Source: Gammaproteobacteria bacterium (GTDB taxonomy: Bacteria; Pseudomonadota; Gammaproteobacteria; Pseudomonadales; Porticoccaceae). Taken from it: 64,000 nucleotides of DNA. The stretch spans positions 62,001-126,000 of the forward strand of contig QJWQ01000039.1 of assembly GCA_003235325.1 (NCBI GenBank), written 5' to 3'. Below the pieces are notes generated by a model that saw only the letters and a program-made list of their open reading frames with translations, ran no database searches and had not been told where the DNA came from. This document shows positions 25,260 to 34,972 of this stretch, piece after piece. Numbering within the stretch: the stretch's first letter is position 1; every line of letters starts with the position of its first letter. The position numbers and the translations under genes were made by a program.

Positions 25260-27098
25260 TCAGGAGATGGCCAGTATCCGCTCCACTAACAGCTGCGGGG
25301 CCTCCCGCCCACGCCAGTGGTTGACATCAAGGCGGTACAACAAATGCAAATGCCGGGCCGAGGGGTTGGGCCAGTCGCCCTCGACGTTGAAAGCGATGGC
25401 ATCGAGGGCTTCACCACCCGTTGTTGGAGCCAGCGACAACTTCAAATGCTGCTGCCCTACCCGGCGTTGATCGAGAATGGCAAATTGGCCTCGAAACAGG
25501 GGTTCCGGAAAGTGCTGACCCCAGGGACCGGCGTCCCGTATGATCCTGGCGCTATCAAGATTCAACATGTCCGGCCCCATGTCGACATCCACCAGGATTT
25601 CCTGCTCCAGGTCCTGCGGGCTCAGCTGGCGGCGCACCTCGTCGTCAAAGGCTCGCAAAAATACCGGAAAGTCAGTCTCCCCAAGACTGAGCCCGGCGGC
25701 CATGGCATGGCCGCCGAATTTGGTGACCAGGCCCGGATGCCTGGCGGCGACCGCGTCGAGAGCATCGCGAATATGCAGCGCCCTGATGGACCGTGCCGAG
25801 CCTTTGAGTTCGCCGTTGTCCCCCCGGGCAAAGGCAATGACCGGACGGTGCACCCGGTCCTTGATTCGCGATGCCAGCAGGCCCACAACGCCCTGGTGCC
25901 AGGACGGATCAAAAAGACAGATACCCCAGGGCAGCGCCTGTTCCGAACCCAGATCCAGCTGCTTAACCAGGGTCAGAGCCTCCTGCTGCATACCCGATTC
26001 GATGGCTTTGCGATCCCGGTTGAGCTGATCCAGTTCGACCGCCAGCTCCCGGGCCAGGTAGTCATCGTCCGCGAGCAGGCATTGAATGCCTATCCGCATG
26101 TCGTCGAGCCTGCCGGCGGCATTCAGTCGCGGTCCGAGGGCAAAGCCCAGATCGGACGAGACCAGCCTCGATGCCTCCTTGCCGGCAACATCCAGCAACG
26201 CCAGAATGCCGGGCCGGGTTCGCTTCGAGCGAATGCGCAACAGTCCCTGATGTACCAGCACCCGATTGGTTCGATCCAGGGGCACCACATCCGCCACGGT
26301 GCCCAGAGCCACCAGGTCCAGCCAGGTGGCCATGTTCGGCTCCTGAACACCCGCGCCAAACCGGCCCTCTGCCCGCAGCCGGGCCCGCAAGGCACTCATC
26401 AGGTAGAAAACAACGCCGACGCCGGCGAGGTTTTTGGCAGGAAAGGGACAGCCGGGCTGGTTGGGATTGACGATGGCATCCGCGGCCGGCAGGAATGGCC
26501 CCGGCAGGTGGTGGTCGGTGATGAGGACCCGGATGCCCAGGTCACGGGCGGTATTGACGCCGGCGATACTGGAAATACCGTTATCGACAGTAATAATCAG
26601 GTCAGGATCGGAAGCTGCCGCCAGTGTCACGATTTCCGGGGTCAGGCCATAGCCGTAGTCGAAGCGATTGGGCACCAGGTAATCGACCCGGGTAAAACCC
26701 ATGGCTCCCAGGGCCAGCACCGCCAGTGCGGTACTGGTGGCGCCATCGGCATCGAAATCACCGACAATCATTATGGCCCATTGTTGTTCCAGGGCTGTTG
26801 CCAGCAACGCCACCGCCGCATCGATGCCGGCCAGCAGTTCAGGTGCCGGCAACTCCCGAAGTTGCCGTCCCAGTTGCTGTTCGGAGAAAACACCTCGAGC
26901 GCCATAGAGCCGCTGCAGCATCGGCGGTGTTCCACTACCGAAATTCAGGTCATCCGGTACCGGACGTTCGCGCACGATCACAGGCTGACTGACAACGAGC
27001 GTATAGACATCAGCCGCGGCGGCAATGTTGGCAAAAGTAATATCGGAAATTGGTAATTGATCGGTCGCACTGAATCCCCCTGCAATATCCCCCTGCAC
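25260..27098 (-). CDS. recJ: Single-stranded-DNA-specific exonuclease RecJ
   Basis: RecJ degrades single-stranded DNA 5' to 3' in mismatch repair, base excision repair and RecF-pathway recombination. The 612-residue reading has DHH-family motifs GDFDADGATST (113-123), TVDNGIS (170-176) and DHHLPG (195-200), then the DHHA1 motif GGHAMAAGLS near 450-460 and the C-terminal OB-like domain. The start is uncertain: the first in-frame candidate is GTG at 27098 with only GGGATA before it, and the first 25 residues look unlike the family. The gene lies between feoAB and the toxin-antitoxin pair, in a block known from Pseudomonas as thrC-recJ. Confidence 0.95.
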   Translation of the reverse strand: MQGDIAGGFSATDQLPISDITFANIAAAADVYTLVVSQPVIVRERPVPDDLNFGSGTPPMLQRLYGARGVFSEQQLGRQLRELPAPELLAGIDAAVALLATALEQQWAIMIVGDFDADGATSTALAVLALGAMGFTRVDYLVPNRFDYGYGLTPEIVTLAAASDPDLIITVDNGISSIAGVNTARDLGIRVLITDHHLPGPFLPAADAIVNPNQPGCPFPAKNLAGVGVVFYLMSALRARLRAEGRFGAGVQEPNMATWLDLVALGTVADVVPLDRTNRVLVHQGLLRIRSKRTRPGILALLDVAGKEASRLVSSDLGFALGPRLNAAGRLDDMRIGIQCLLADDDYLARELAVELDQLNRDRKAIESGMQQEALTLVKQLDLGSEQALPWGICLFDPSWHQGVVGLLASRIKDRVHRPVIAFARGDNGELKGSARSIRALHIRDALDAVAARHPGLVTKFGGHAMAAGLSLGETDFPVFLRAFDDEVRRQLSPQDLEQEILVDVDMGPDMLNLDSARIIRDAGPWGQHFPEPLFRGQFAILDQRRVGQQHLKLSLAPTTGGEALDAIAFNVEGDWPNPSARHLHLLYRLDVNHWRGREAPQLLVERILAIS

Positions 27099-27194
27099 TA
27101 TCCCGTTTCACTATCTCCCTGCTCTAACGGGAGGGGACTTTGCCACAGGCGCCGGATCGAGGCAACCGGTTGCAAATCAGCAGGGCCGGATCTA

Positions 27195-27521
27195 TCAGGA
27201 AAGAACCAGAGACGCCTTGCGAACCGCCAGGTTGACGATTCTTTCCGGCGCTACTTCGACAAATTTCAGGGTGCGGTGATCAACGTCGATGGTGCGCAAC
27301 TGGTGACAGAGGGCGACGCCCACCGTGCGGGTTTTCTCCAGCCTGACCTCAAAGCCATTGCCGCTGGCCTGGCCGACAATAGGCGCAATCAGCGCCAGTT
27401 GCATGACCTTGTTGAAATTTCCCGGTGACAGAACCAGAGCCACACATTGACTGCGGCCGTTGATGCCGGCATCAGCAGTAAAGCTGACAATATCTCCTCT
27501 TACAGGGATCCTGGCGGCCAT
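27195..27521 (-). CDS. MazF/PemK-type toxin
   Basis: A 108-residue probable endoribonuclease toxin. Family marks are PVRGDIVSFTADAGINGRSQCVALVLSPGNFN (6-37), corresponding to the usual RGDIV...G.EQ...ALVLSP..FN, then LALIAPIVGQ and a C-terminal HQLRTIDVDHR matching VRSLDWRAR of MazF/ChpB. The Arg of the usual RRPALVLSP is replaced (QCVALVLSP). It starts three bases after the antitoxin stop, the standard antitoxin-first order. It would cleave mRNA at a short sequence that cannot be predicted. No third component is present. Confidence 0.85.
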   Translation of the reverse strand: MAARIPVRGDIVSFTADAGINGRSQCVALVLSPGNFNKVMQLALIAPIVGQASGNGFEVRLEKTRTVGVALCHQLRTIDVDHRTLKFVEVAPERIVNLAVRKASLVLS

Positions 27522-27524
27522 CTC

Positions 27525-27785
27525 TCAGTGTTCCCGGCCTTTGAGGCTCATCTGAAGCCAGTATCGGTTTTCCCGGTCCCGCTCAACGACCTGCTCGGTG
27601 CAACCGGCAAGAATTCGCTGTAATTCAGCCGCGGGTTCCAGATAGGGATATAGACTGATGCCATCAGCCTCCAGGTACAGCGAGACATTATCCCCGGATT
27701 TTATCGCCAGAGAAGACAGAAAATGTTCGGGAACAGGAATGTAAGCCTGACCGTCCCGTTGCCTGACTCGCACGGTAGTTTCCAT
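27525..27785 (-). CDS. MazE/ChpS-type antitoxin
   Basis: An 86-residue antitoxin with an N-terminal SpoVT/AbrB DNA-binding fold: METTVRVRQRDGQAYIPVPEHFLSSLAIKSGDNVSLYLEADGISLYP matches the MazE pattern of IPxxxxxxLxIxxGDxVxL. The C-terminal tail (about 50-86) should wrap the toxin. ATG at 27785 is chosen over a longer in-frame reading from 27896 whose extra 37 residues look unrelated. Such antitoxins usually repress their own operon; I see no clear palindrome upstream. Confidence 0.85.
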   Translation of the reverse strand: METTVRVRQRDGQAYIPVPEHFLSSLAIKSGDNVSLYLEADGISLYPYLEPAAELQRILAGCTEQVVERDRENRYWLQMSLKGREH

Positions 27786-28052
27786 GAGGCGCACCCAGTG
27801 ATGATGACAGCCCGAGTATGGAATTGAAGTCGATAACCGGTAAAGTCCCCAGCCCGGCAGGAAACAGCTAAATTTCAGGATTGACAACCAGTTCACAGGC
27901 CGGATGCCAAATCATGTCAATTTCCAGTGTCTGTTGCTGCACTGAGCTCGAGGCCACCGATCATTGAGGCCACAAATGCCGTCGAGGCAAAGCAGACCGG
28001 GAGAAGCCGGGGCTGCGGCAATTAACGCGTGAATTGCGCCTGAATGCGCCTA

Positions 28053-29450
28053 TCAACTGATGTTGGCGGCGATAAAACCTTGCACGGTTCCAATATCGTC
28101 GGCCAGGACGGAGAACCGCTCCTGTCTTTGAAACAGGTCTGCCATATGGTGGGGCAGCGGCGGATCCGAGGGATAGCCGGCCTTTTTGACCGCATCCGGA
28201 AACTTGGCGGGATGGGCGGTAGCCAGGCAAACCAACGGCGTCGCCGAATCCGATCGACAGCGGCGACCGGCCTCGACGCCGATGGCCGTGTGCGGGTCCA
28301 AAAGGTATTCACTGGCCTGATACTCATCCCGAATTCTGGCCACCGTGCCGGCATCGTCGACCCGGTAACTGTCGAACAGCGCCCTGGCGCCTGCCAGCGC
28401 TCCGGGTTCAAGCTTTAACTGGCCGGTGGCCCTGAAATCATCCATCAGGGCGGCAATGGCAGCACCGTCTCGGCCATAAAGATCAAACAGCAGCCGCTCG
28501 AAATTACTGGACACCATGATATCCATGGAGGGCGACAGGCTGTGGATAAGCTGATGGCGACTGTGATCGTTGGTGCTGATACAGCGGTGCAGGATATCGT
28601 TGGCGTTGGTGGCGATAATCAGCTGTCTGACCGGCAGGCCCATCCTGTGGGCCAGGTAACCGGCAAAAATATCGCCAAAATTGCCGGTGGGCACAGAAAA
28701 AGATACCGGCCGATGAGGGCCGCCAACAGCCAGTGCCGCCCAGAAATAATAGACAATCTGGGCCATGATTCTCGCCCAGTTGATGGAATTGACCGCCACC
28801 AGTTGCCTGCCCTCCGGCAAAAAAGACTGGTCGGCAAAGCTGGCCTTGACCAGGTTCTGGCAGTCGTCGAAGTTGCCCTCCAGGGCGATATTGTGAATAT
28901 TGTCTGCCGCCACTGTCGTCATCTGCCGTCGCTGCACTTCTGAAACCCGGTTGTGGGGGTGCAGGATAAAGATATCGATATTCTGGCAGCGCCGGCAGCC
29001 CTCGATGGCGGCCGACCCGGTGTCACCGGAAGTGGCGCCCATAACCACGACTTTCTGTCCGCGTTTTTCCAGGATGTGATCAAGCAGATGGCCGAGAAAC
29101 TGCAGGGCAAAATCCTTGAATGCCAGGGTCGGTCCGTGAAAAAGTTCCAGTATCCATTCGTTGTGACCGCTCAGGACCAGAGGCGCGATGGCGCGATGGC
29201 GAAAGTCACGGTAGGACGCCTCGATAATCCGCTTCAGTTCCGGTCCCGGCACGCTGTCGCCGACAAAGGGAGACATGACCCGAAACGCCAGTTCGGTGTA
29301 GGGCAAACCGGCCCAGGAAGCCATTTCATCGGCGCCGAACCCGGGCAGACTTTCCGGCACGAACAACCCCCCGTCCGGCGCCATGCCGGTCAGAACCACC
29401 TGCTCAAATGTCTGCGGAGCCACACCGCCCCGTGTGCTGATAAATTTCAT
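28053..29450 (-). CDS. thrC: Threonine synthase
   Basis: A PLP enzyme turning O-phosphohomoserine into threonine. The 465 residues correspond to the long proteobacterial type. The N terminus MKFISTRGGV is typical and the PLP lysine is Lys112 in LAFKDFALQFLG; the phosphate-binding loop GATSGDTGSAA lies near 155-165. It follows hom by 65 bases in the same direction, the pathway order hom-thrC without thrB, as in Pseudomonas where thrB lies elsewhere. Confidence 0.96.
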   Translation of the reverse strand: MKFISTRGGVAPQTFEQVVLTGMAPDGGLFVPESLPGFGADEMASWAGLPYTELAFRVMSPFVGDSVPGPELKRIIEASYRDFRHRAIAPLVLSGHNEWILELFHGPTLAFKDFALQFLGHLLDHILEKRGQKVVVMGATSGDTGSAAIEGCRRCQNIDIFILHPHNRVSEVQRRQMTTVAADNIHNIALEGNFDDCQNLVKASFADQSFLPEGRQLVAVNSINWARIMAQIVYYFWAALAVGGPHRPVSFSVPTGNFGDIFAGYLAHRMGLPVRQLIIATNANDILHRCISTNDHSRHQLIHSLSPSMDIMVSSNFERLLFDLYGRDGAAIAALMDDFRATGQLKLEPGALAGARALFDSYRVDDAGTVARIRDEYQASEYLLDPHTAIGVEAGRRCRSDSATPLVCLATAHPAKFPDAVKKAGYPSDPPLPHHMADLFQRQERFSVLADDIGTVQGFIAANIS

Positions 29451-29515
29451 GACCTGTGTCCTTGCGGAGACCTGCGCCCTTGCAGGTAAATTGTCGGCAG
29501 TTCAACCCGGACTGT

Positions 29516-30823
29516 TTACCGATCCAGGGTTTCCACTCTGAGCTGGATAATCTTGCCGGCCTGGGAGTCCAGCTTTTCAATCTGCTTAACCGCCGCCATC
29601 AATTCCGCCTCCCTGGCCCGATTGGTCATCATGATCAGGGCCACGTGGTTTTCACCCGGCCTTGGCTGCTTTTGAATAATGGCCTCGATGCTGATTCCCC
29701 GGTCGCTCATGATACTGGCGATCTGGGACAGTACACCCGGGCGGTCCAGCACCTGCATGCGCAGGTAGTAGGCGGTCTCGACGTCCTCGATGGCCAGCAC
29801 CGGCTTGCCATTGAAGGAGGCATCGCTGAAAGCCAGGAATGGAACCCGCGCCTCGGGGGAACAGTTAAGCGACCGGGACACATCGATAATATCCGCCACC
29901 ACAGCGGAAGCTGTGGCCTCGGCGCCGGCGCCGGCGCCGTAGTACAGGGTCGGTCCGGCGGCGTCACCCTTGACCATGACCGCATTCATGACGCCGTCAA
30001 CCTCGGCGATCAGCGAAGTGTCCGGAATCAGCGTGGGGTGTACCCGCAGTTCGACGCCGGATTCAGTTTCACGGGCGATGCCCAAATGCTTGATGCGATA
30101 GCCGAGCTCCCGGGCAAACTCCATGTCCTGCAGCTCTATGGCACTGATGCCCTCGGTGAAGACCCGGTCAAATTGCAACGGTATGCCGAACGCCAGGGAG
30201 GCGAGAATCACCAGTTTATGGGCGGCGTCGATACCCTCGACATCAAAGGCGGGATCGGCCTCGGCGTAACCCAGCGCCTGGGCCTGGCGAAGTACTTCGT
30301 CAAATTTCCTGCCCTCTTCCTGCATGGCAGTCAAAATGAAATTGCCGGTGCCATTGATGATGCCAGCCAGCCATTCAATGCGGTTGGCGCCGAGGCCCTC
30401 CCGCAGGGACTTGATGATGGGAATACCGCCGGCAACCGCTGCCTCATAGGCGACGATCACCTGGTGGTCACGCGCGGCCGCGAAAATCTCGTTGCCGTGA
30501 ACCGCGATCAGGGCCTTGTTGGCGGTCACCACGTGCTTGCCCCGGGAGATGGCTTTCATTACCAGTTCCCGGGCCGTGGTGGTACCGCCAATCAATTCCA
30601 CGACGACGTCGATCCCGGGATTTTCCACGACCTGGAAAATATCCCTTATTACCGACACCGAATCCAGGTTACTGGAAAGAATTTGCCGCCTCGCAGCTAG
30701 TTGCGCCACCCGGATATCGCATCCGGAGCGAGCCCTGATCAGTTCCCGGTTGCGATTCAGAACAGCGAATGTGCCGCTACCGACAGTGCCAAAGCCACAG
30801 ATTCCAATATTGACAGTTCTCAA
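29516..30823 (-). CDS. hom: Homoserine dehydrogenase
   Basis: Reduces aspartate semialdehyde to homoserine for threonine and methionine. The 435-residue monofunctional form has an N-terminal NAD(P) site GICGFGTVGSGTF (8-20), the catalytic central domain with the conserved GIINGTGNFIL near 173-184, and a C-terminal ACT domain (about 350-430) that usually gives threonine feedback inhibition. There is no aspartokinase fusion. It is upstream of thrC and about 155 bases downstream of dsbC. Confidence 0.96.
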   Translation of the reverse strand: MRTVNIGICGFGTVGSGTFAVLNRNRELIRARSGCDIRVAQLAARRQILSSNLDSVSVIRDIFQVVENPGIDVVVELIGGTTTARELVMKAISRGKHVVTANKALIAVHGNEIFAAARDHQVIVAYEAAVAGGIPIIKSLREGLGANRIEWLAGIINGTGNFILTAMQEEGRKFDEVLRQAQALGYAEADPAFDVEGIDAAHKLVILASLAFGIPLQFDRVFTEGISAIELQDMEFARELGYRIKHLGIARETESGVELRVHPTLIPDTSLIAEVDGVMNAVMVKGDAAGPTLYYGAGAGAEATASAVVADIIDVSRSLNCSPEARVPFLAFSDASFNGKPVLAIEDVETAYYLRMQVLDRPGVLSQIASIMSDRGISIEAIIQKQPRPGENHVALIMMTNRAREAELMAAVKQIEKLDSQAGKIIQLRVETLDR

Positions 30824-30979
30824 GGGAATATTTCCGGGGATTAAAGAAAGACGGCAACCTTAATGGCGGGCTCTCAGCCTGTCAATTGAACTGAAACCCG
30901 GTTCGCACCGGCGGGCACCTGGCCAGGTTTCGAGAGGGCCGCCAGGCATCCCCGGATCAGCGCTGACAGGCCCCGGGCC

Positions 30980-31750
30980 CTAATTGATGCCTAGAATCCG
31001 GGCCAGTACCGGCGCGGTTCGGTAACCGGGCAGCAGGGTACCGTCCATGAGCACCAGGGCCGGGGTACCGTTGACGCCCATCAGGTTGCCGAGCTGGTAC
31101 TGAGCGGCGACGGGGTTGTCGTCACAGACATTTTCGGGAAGGACTTCACCGTTTTTCATGCGGGTCAGGGCCTGCCGGCGCTCCTCTGGCGTGGCCGCAC
31201 ACCAGGCGGTGGCAATCTTGCGAAAGGATGGCGAGTTGAGTCCTGCCCGGGGAAAGGCCAGATAACGAATTTCTATACCCTCCTCGTTGAATTCAGCCAT
31301 TTCCTTGTGCAACTTACGGCAGTAGCCACAATCGACATCGGTAAACACATTGACCACTGCCTTGGTTTCACCGATGGCCGGAAAGACGATCATCGTATTC
31401 ACATCCAGCTTGGCCAGTTCGGCCCGTCGCAATTCGTTCATCGCCTGTTCGGCAAGATTGACAAACTTGTCGGCCTGAACCTCGAAAAGGTCACCGACAA
31501 AAAAGAAGCCGCCATCCTCTGTCACATAGAGAATCGGACCCTGCTCTATCCTGACCTGGAAAATGCCCGGCACAGGTGACGCCTCGACCGTCGTATAGGT
31601 CAGTTCGGGACGGGCCGCCGTCAGGCGTTCCAGTATGATCTTGCTGACAGCGGGATCGACCCCGCTCTTGCTGTCAGCTTCAGCAAACGCCGGTAACAGC
31701 CACAGGTTGATGAGCACGGCAGCTGTCAGTTGCTTGAGAATTAATTTCAT
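30980..31750 (-). CDS. dsbC: Thiol:disulfide interchange protein DsbC
   Basis: A periplasmic disulfide isomerase of 256 residues. Residues 1-24 form a signal peptide (cleavage after AFAEA likely). A short N-terminal dimerisation domain precedes the thioredoxin fold with CGYC (Cys141, Cys144) and the cis-Pro region NGTPALVLMDG. Electrons would come from DsbD, not encoded here. It lies between xerD and hom as in Pseudomonas. Confidence 0.95.
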   Translation of the reverse strand: MKLILKQLTAAVLINLWLLPAFAEADSKSGVDPAVSKIILERLTAARPELTYTTVEASPVPGIFQVRIEQGPILYVTEDGGFFFVGDLFEVQADKFVNLAEQAMNELRRAELAKLDVNTMIVFPAIGETKAVVNVFTDVDCGYCRKLHKEMAEFNEEGIEIRYLAFPRAGLNSPSFRKIATAWCAATPEERRQALTRMKNGEVLPENVCDDNPVAAQYQLGNLMGVNGTPALVLMDGTLLPGYRTAPVLARILGIN

Positions 31751-31771
31751 TTAAAACCATTTCCTGTTTGG

Positions 31772-31791
31772 GAACTCCGGTTTTGGAGTTC
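31772..31791. other. Short inverted repeat between xerD and dsbC
   Basis: GAACTCC at 31772-31778 pairs with GGAGTTC at 31785-31791 around a 6-base loop. No T-run follows on either strand, so it is not a normal terminator; it may be an mRNA hairpin in the dsbC leader. Confidence 0.3.
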
Positions 31792-31881
31792 TAATTGGTG
31801 AATACCGATAGTCCTTGGATGGCCTGGCAGCCCCGGGGTTCATTCTATTTCACACCGGCGACGCATTAGTGTTAAGCGGCT

Positions 31882-32784
31882 CTAGCCTCTGGGATGATGT
31901 CTGGCATGAAGTTCTTTCATTCGGCTCTGGGCAATATGAGTATAAATCTGCGTGGTCGACAGGTCACTGTGACCCAGCAGCATCTGCACGACACGTAAGT
32001 CGGCACCATGGTTGAGCAGGTGTGTAGCAAAGGCGTGGCGGAGGGTATGGGGTGACAGGGGCTTTTCAATACCGGCCACTCGCGCCCAGTGTTTCAGCCG
32101 ATGCCAGAAGGTCTGGCGCGTCATGGCCTGGCGGCGATCACTGGGAAACAACACATCGGTCTGCACAGTTCCCAGAAAATTACCGCGTCCCTCACGAACA
32201 AAAACCTGCAACCAGTGCAGGGCCTCCTCGCCCAGGGGCACCAGGCGCTCCTTGCCGCCCTTGCCCATGACTCGCACCACTCCCTGGCGAATGTTGACCT
32301 GGCTCATGGTCAGGCCCACCAGCTCCGAGACCCTGAGGCCGGTGGCGTAAAGGATTTCCAGCATGGTCCGGTCCCGCAGGCCGATGGCGCTGCCAATATC
32401 CGGGGTTGCCAGCAACAGTTCCACATCCTTTTCCGTCAGCGTTTTCGGCAGGGGTCGCCCCAGCCGGGGATTGGTAATATTCGCGGTCGGATCGGTCCTG
32501 ATCCTGTTTTCCCTGACCTGGTATCGATAAAAACCCCTGAGGCAGGACAGGCTGCGACTGGTGGACCTGGGGCTCAATTTATTGCTGAAACGAAAGGCCA
32601 GGTACTGTCGCAGCAGCACCTCGCTCGCCCCGAGCAGGGATTCGCCCTCACCGGCGAGCCACTGTCCCCAGTTGGCCAGATCCCTGCGATAGGAGGACAG
32701 ACTGTTTTCACTCAGCCCCTTTTCCATCCACTGGGCGTCCAGATAGAACTCGATCAGTTGCTGTTCATCAGCTGCTGGATTCAT
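31882..32784 (-). CDS. xerD: Site-specific tyrosine recombinase XerD
   Basis: With XerC it resolves chromosome dimers at dif under FtsK control. The 300 residues include an N-terminal SAM-like DNA-binding domain and a catalytic domain with the full set Arg151, Lys175, His246, Arg249, His272 and Tyr281. The motif HTLRHAFATHLLNHGADLR and the conserved operon position ahead of dsbC fit XerD rather than XerC. No dif-like site is recognised in the window. Confidence 0.95.
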   Translation of the reverse strand: MNPAADEQQLIEFYLDAQWMEKGLSENSLSSYRRDLANWGQWLAGEGESLLGASEVLLRQYLAFRFSNKLSPRSTSRSLSCLRGFYRYQVRENRIRTDPTANITNPRLGRPLPKTLTEKDVELLLATPDIGSAIGLRDRTMLEILYATGLRVSELVGLTMSQVNIRQGVVRVMGKGGKERLVPLGEEALHWLQVFVREGRGNFLGTVQTDVLFPSDRRQAMTRQTFWHRLKHWARVAGIEKPLSPHTLRHAFATHLLNHGADLRVVQMLLGHSDLSTTQIYTHIAQSRMKELHARHHPRG

Positions 32785-32899
32785 GGCGGCAGTTTATCCC
32801 AATTTGCCCGGTGATAAGACCGAAAAAGGCCCACGGGAAGTCCACACAACAGGTCAGCAAATCAGGCGATTCCGGACAATACTCTCCGGAGCCACGCAA

Positions 32900-32927
32900 A
32901 AAAGGCGACCTGATCGGGCCGCCTTTT
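32900..32927 (-). terminator. Rho-independent terminator of the rpsP-rplS operon
   Basis: Read leftward, AAAAGGCG (32927-32920) pairs with CGCCTTTT (32907-32900), with a further GCC/GGT-type pairing inside, and is followed by more T. It lies 15 bases after the rplS stop. Confidence 0.85.
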
Positions 32928-32942
32928 GTTGCGAAGGAAGGG

Positions 32943-33299
32943 CTAGTTCAGCTTTTCCTTGATGCGCGCCGCCTTGCCGGACAGTTCTCTCAGGTAGTAC
33001 AGCTTGGCCTGACGGACATCGCCGCGACGCTTGACTTTGATGCTTTCAACCAGAGGACTGTAGGTCTGGAAGCTGCGTTCAACGCCAACGCCGCTGGAAA
33101 CCTTGCGGACGGTGAAGGCGGAGTTGAGACCGCGGTTGCGCTTGCCGATGACGACGCCCTCAAAGGCCTGAAGTCGCTCGCGGTTTCCCTCAACCACCTT
33201 GACCTGGACGACCACAGTATCGCCCGGGGCAAAGTCGGGTATTTCCTTGGTCATCTGTTCCTTTTCAATCGCCTCGATCAGCGGATGTTTGTTGCTCAT
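32943..33299 (-). CDS. rplS: 50S ribosomal protein L19
   Basis: A 118-residue protein at the 30S/50S interface. It has the normal length and the conserved stretches [29 protein letters not shown] and [22 protein letters not shown]. It is the last gene of rpsP-rimM-trmD-rplS, 75 bases after trmD, and is followed by a clear terminator. Confidence 0.98.
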   Translation of the reverse strand: MSNKHPLIEAIEKEQMTKEIPDFAPGDTVVVQVKVVEGNRERLQAFEGVVIGKRNRGLNSAFTVRKVSSGVGVERSFQTYSPLVESIKVKRRGDVRQAKLYYLRELSGKAARIKEKLN

Positions 33300-33374
33300 G
33301 GTTCGCTCCTCATGTGTTTCGGTGTTGGTGGCATGCCACCTTGTCGAGTAGCACTGTACAGAGAGGATGACCGG

Positions 33375-34241
33375 TCACCGGCTACTTTCCGAACCGCCAT
33401 CATCTGCCAGCTTGTTGTTGTTTTCCCCGGCGATGGGCCGTCGGGGATCGTTGTTAAAATCTGCCTGTTCCTTCCCGGTGGCCGCAACGGCTTCCAGCAA
33501 ATCCGGCCGGCGCTGCCGGGTCCTGGCCAGAGACTGCTGCCGGCGCCACTGGCGTATCCTTTCATGGTTGCCGGAAAGCAGTACCTCCGGCACGCACATG
33601 CCCTGGTAATTCTCCGGCCTGGTGTAATGGGGGCAATCCAGCAGTCCATCGAAAAAAGAATCCTGGGCTGCCGATTCACCGTGACCCAGGGCACCGGGCA
33701 ACTGTCGAATCAGGGCATCCATCAGCACCATGGCCGGTAATTCGCCACCGCTGAGGACGTAATCACCAATGGACCACTCCTCGTCCACTTCCAGCTCGAT
33801 CAGGCGTTCATCAATGCCCTCGTAGCGTCCCGCCACCAGCACCAGTCGGGGCTGCCGGGCAAGGCATGCCACCGCTCTCTGGTCGAGCACGCGTCCCTGG
33901 GGAGAGAGGTAAATCACCCTGGTGGCCGGTTTGGCGCCGGCGCCACCCGCCTCTCCTGTCTTTCCCTGCTCAACGTCCTCGCCGTCGCCCTGACCCAGCC
34001 ACTGGCGGGCGGCTTCAATGGCCTGGCGCAACGGCTCGATCATCATCACCATTCCGGGACCGCCACCATAGGGTCTGGCGTCCACTGTCTGATGCCGGTC
34101 CGAGGTGTAATCCCTCGGATTGAATGCTCGAACCGCAATCAGCCCGGAACTGACAGCCCGGCCGGTAATACCGTACTCCGTGACTGCCGTAAACATTTCC
34201 GGAAACAGGCTGACCACCGCAATCCTGTTTGTAACCGCCAT
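33375..34241 (-). CDS. trmD: tRNA (guanine37-N1)-methyltransferase
   Basis: TrmD methylates G37 of tRNAs reading CNN, CGG-type and related codons, preventing frameshifts. The trefoil-knot SPOUT fold is visible: VVSLFPEMF at the start, the AdoMet loop [14 protein letters not shown] near 137-150, and [15 protein letters not shown] near 157-171. It is 288 residues, longer than the usual 240-255. The excess is a Gly/Glu-rich loop (about 84-108) before VIYLSPQG and a longer C-terminal tail. The operon position is standard. Confidence 0.96.
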   Translation of the reverse strand: MAVTNRIAVVSLFPEMFTAVTEYGITGRAVSSGLIAVRAFNPRDYTSDRHQTVDARPYGGGPGMVMMIEPLRQAIEAARQWLGQGDGEDVEQGKTGEAGGAGAKPATRVIYLSPQGRVLDQRAVACLARQPRLVLVAGRYEGIDERLIELEVDEEWSIGDYVLSGGELPAMVLMDALIRQLPGALGHGESAAQDSFFDGLLDCPHYTRPENYQGMCVPEVLLSGNHERIRQWRRQQSLARTRQRRPDLLEAVAATGKEQADFNNDPRRPIAGENNNKLADDGGSESSR

Positions 34242-34350
34242 GCTGCCAGTACTCAGGTTGCAGGTCTTACCCGACTGTCACCGGGCAATTCACAGCCGAG
34301 GTCGGGTGGATTTCCGCCGGGCCCGCAGCCGAAGTCGACCGGCCTCTGAC

Positions 34351-34917
34351 TCAAAACTCCGGATCCCAGTTGATTTCCAGTTCTCCCTGTTCAAGATCGA
34401 CGCGCTCGACATAGTCATCGACAAACGGCAGCAGCCGTTCCCTGCGGTCCAGACTGTCCTTGTCGCCACGTACCACCAGCACATCATTGGCACCGGTGTT
34501 CAACAGCGACGTTACCCGACCCAACCGCACGCGATGTCCCTGATAAGTGGAATATACCGACAGCCCCTGCAACTGGTACCAGTAGAGTTCATCGGCGTCC
34601 GGTCTGGCAAAGACCCCCGGATCAACCCGTATCTCCCGCTGACAGTAACGGCTGGCAGCATCCCGGTCGTCGATGTTGCGAATATGCACCAGAAAGCCCC
34701 TGTCCAGGGCCCGCCACTGATCCACCTCGACGGACTGATAGCCCTGTGGCATGGCCAACCACCAGGGACGATACTCCAGGATATTATTCTCGGGATCGGT
34801 AAAGGAATGAAGCCTGAGCCAGCCCTTGACGCCGTGCACCCTGGTTATTTTGCCAACCGTCACCAACCGGTCGGGATCCACAACCGACACCTCTGCCCCG
34901 GAATGAAAGCCAGCCAC
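34351..34917 (-). CDS. rimM: 16S rRNA processing protein RimM
   Basis: RimM assists maturation of the 30S head, binding ribosomal protein S19. The 188-residue protein has the N-terminal barrel RLVTVGKITRVHGVKGWLRLHSFTD (about 17-41) and the C-terminal PRC-like barrel with LYWYQLQGLSVY and GANDVLVV. It lies between rpsP and trmD. About 109 bases separate it from trmD, more than usual for this operon. Confidence 0.96.
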   Translation of the reverse strand: MAGFHSGAEVSVVDPDRLVTVGKITRVHGVKGWLRLHSFTDPENNILEYRPWWLAMPQGYQSVEVDQWRALDRGFLVHIRNIDDRDAASRYCQREIRVDPGVFARPDADELYWYQLQGLSVYSTYQGHRVRLGRVTSLLNTGANDVLVVRGDKDSLDRRERLLPFVDDYVERVDLEQGELEINWDPEF

Positions 34918-34972
34918 TGCCTTTTCTCAGCCAGACGCCTCACCGCGATGGCAGCAGATCTACCGCCGGCTT

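Noticed and set aside
25317-27056. A 579-codon open frame antisense to recJ
   Set aside because: The opposite strand encodes RecJ with all motifs; the frame has no recognisable domain.
31882-32784. Phage or integron integrase
   Set aside because: Length, motifs and position next to dsbC identify XerD; no mobile-element genes adjoin.
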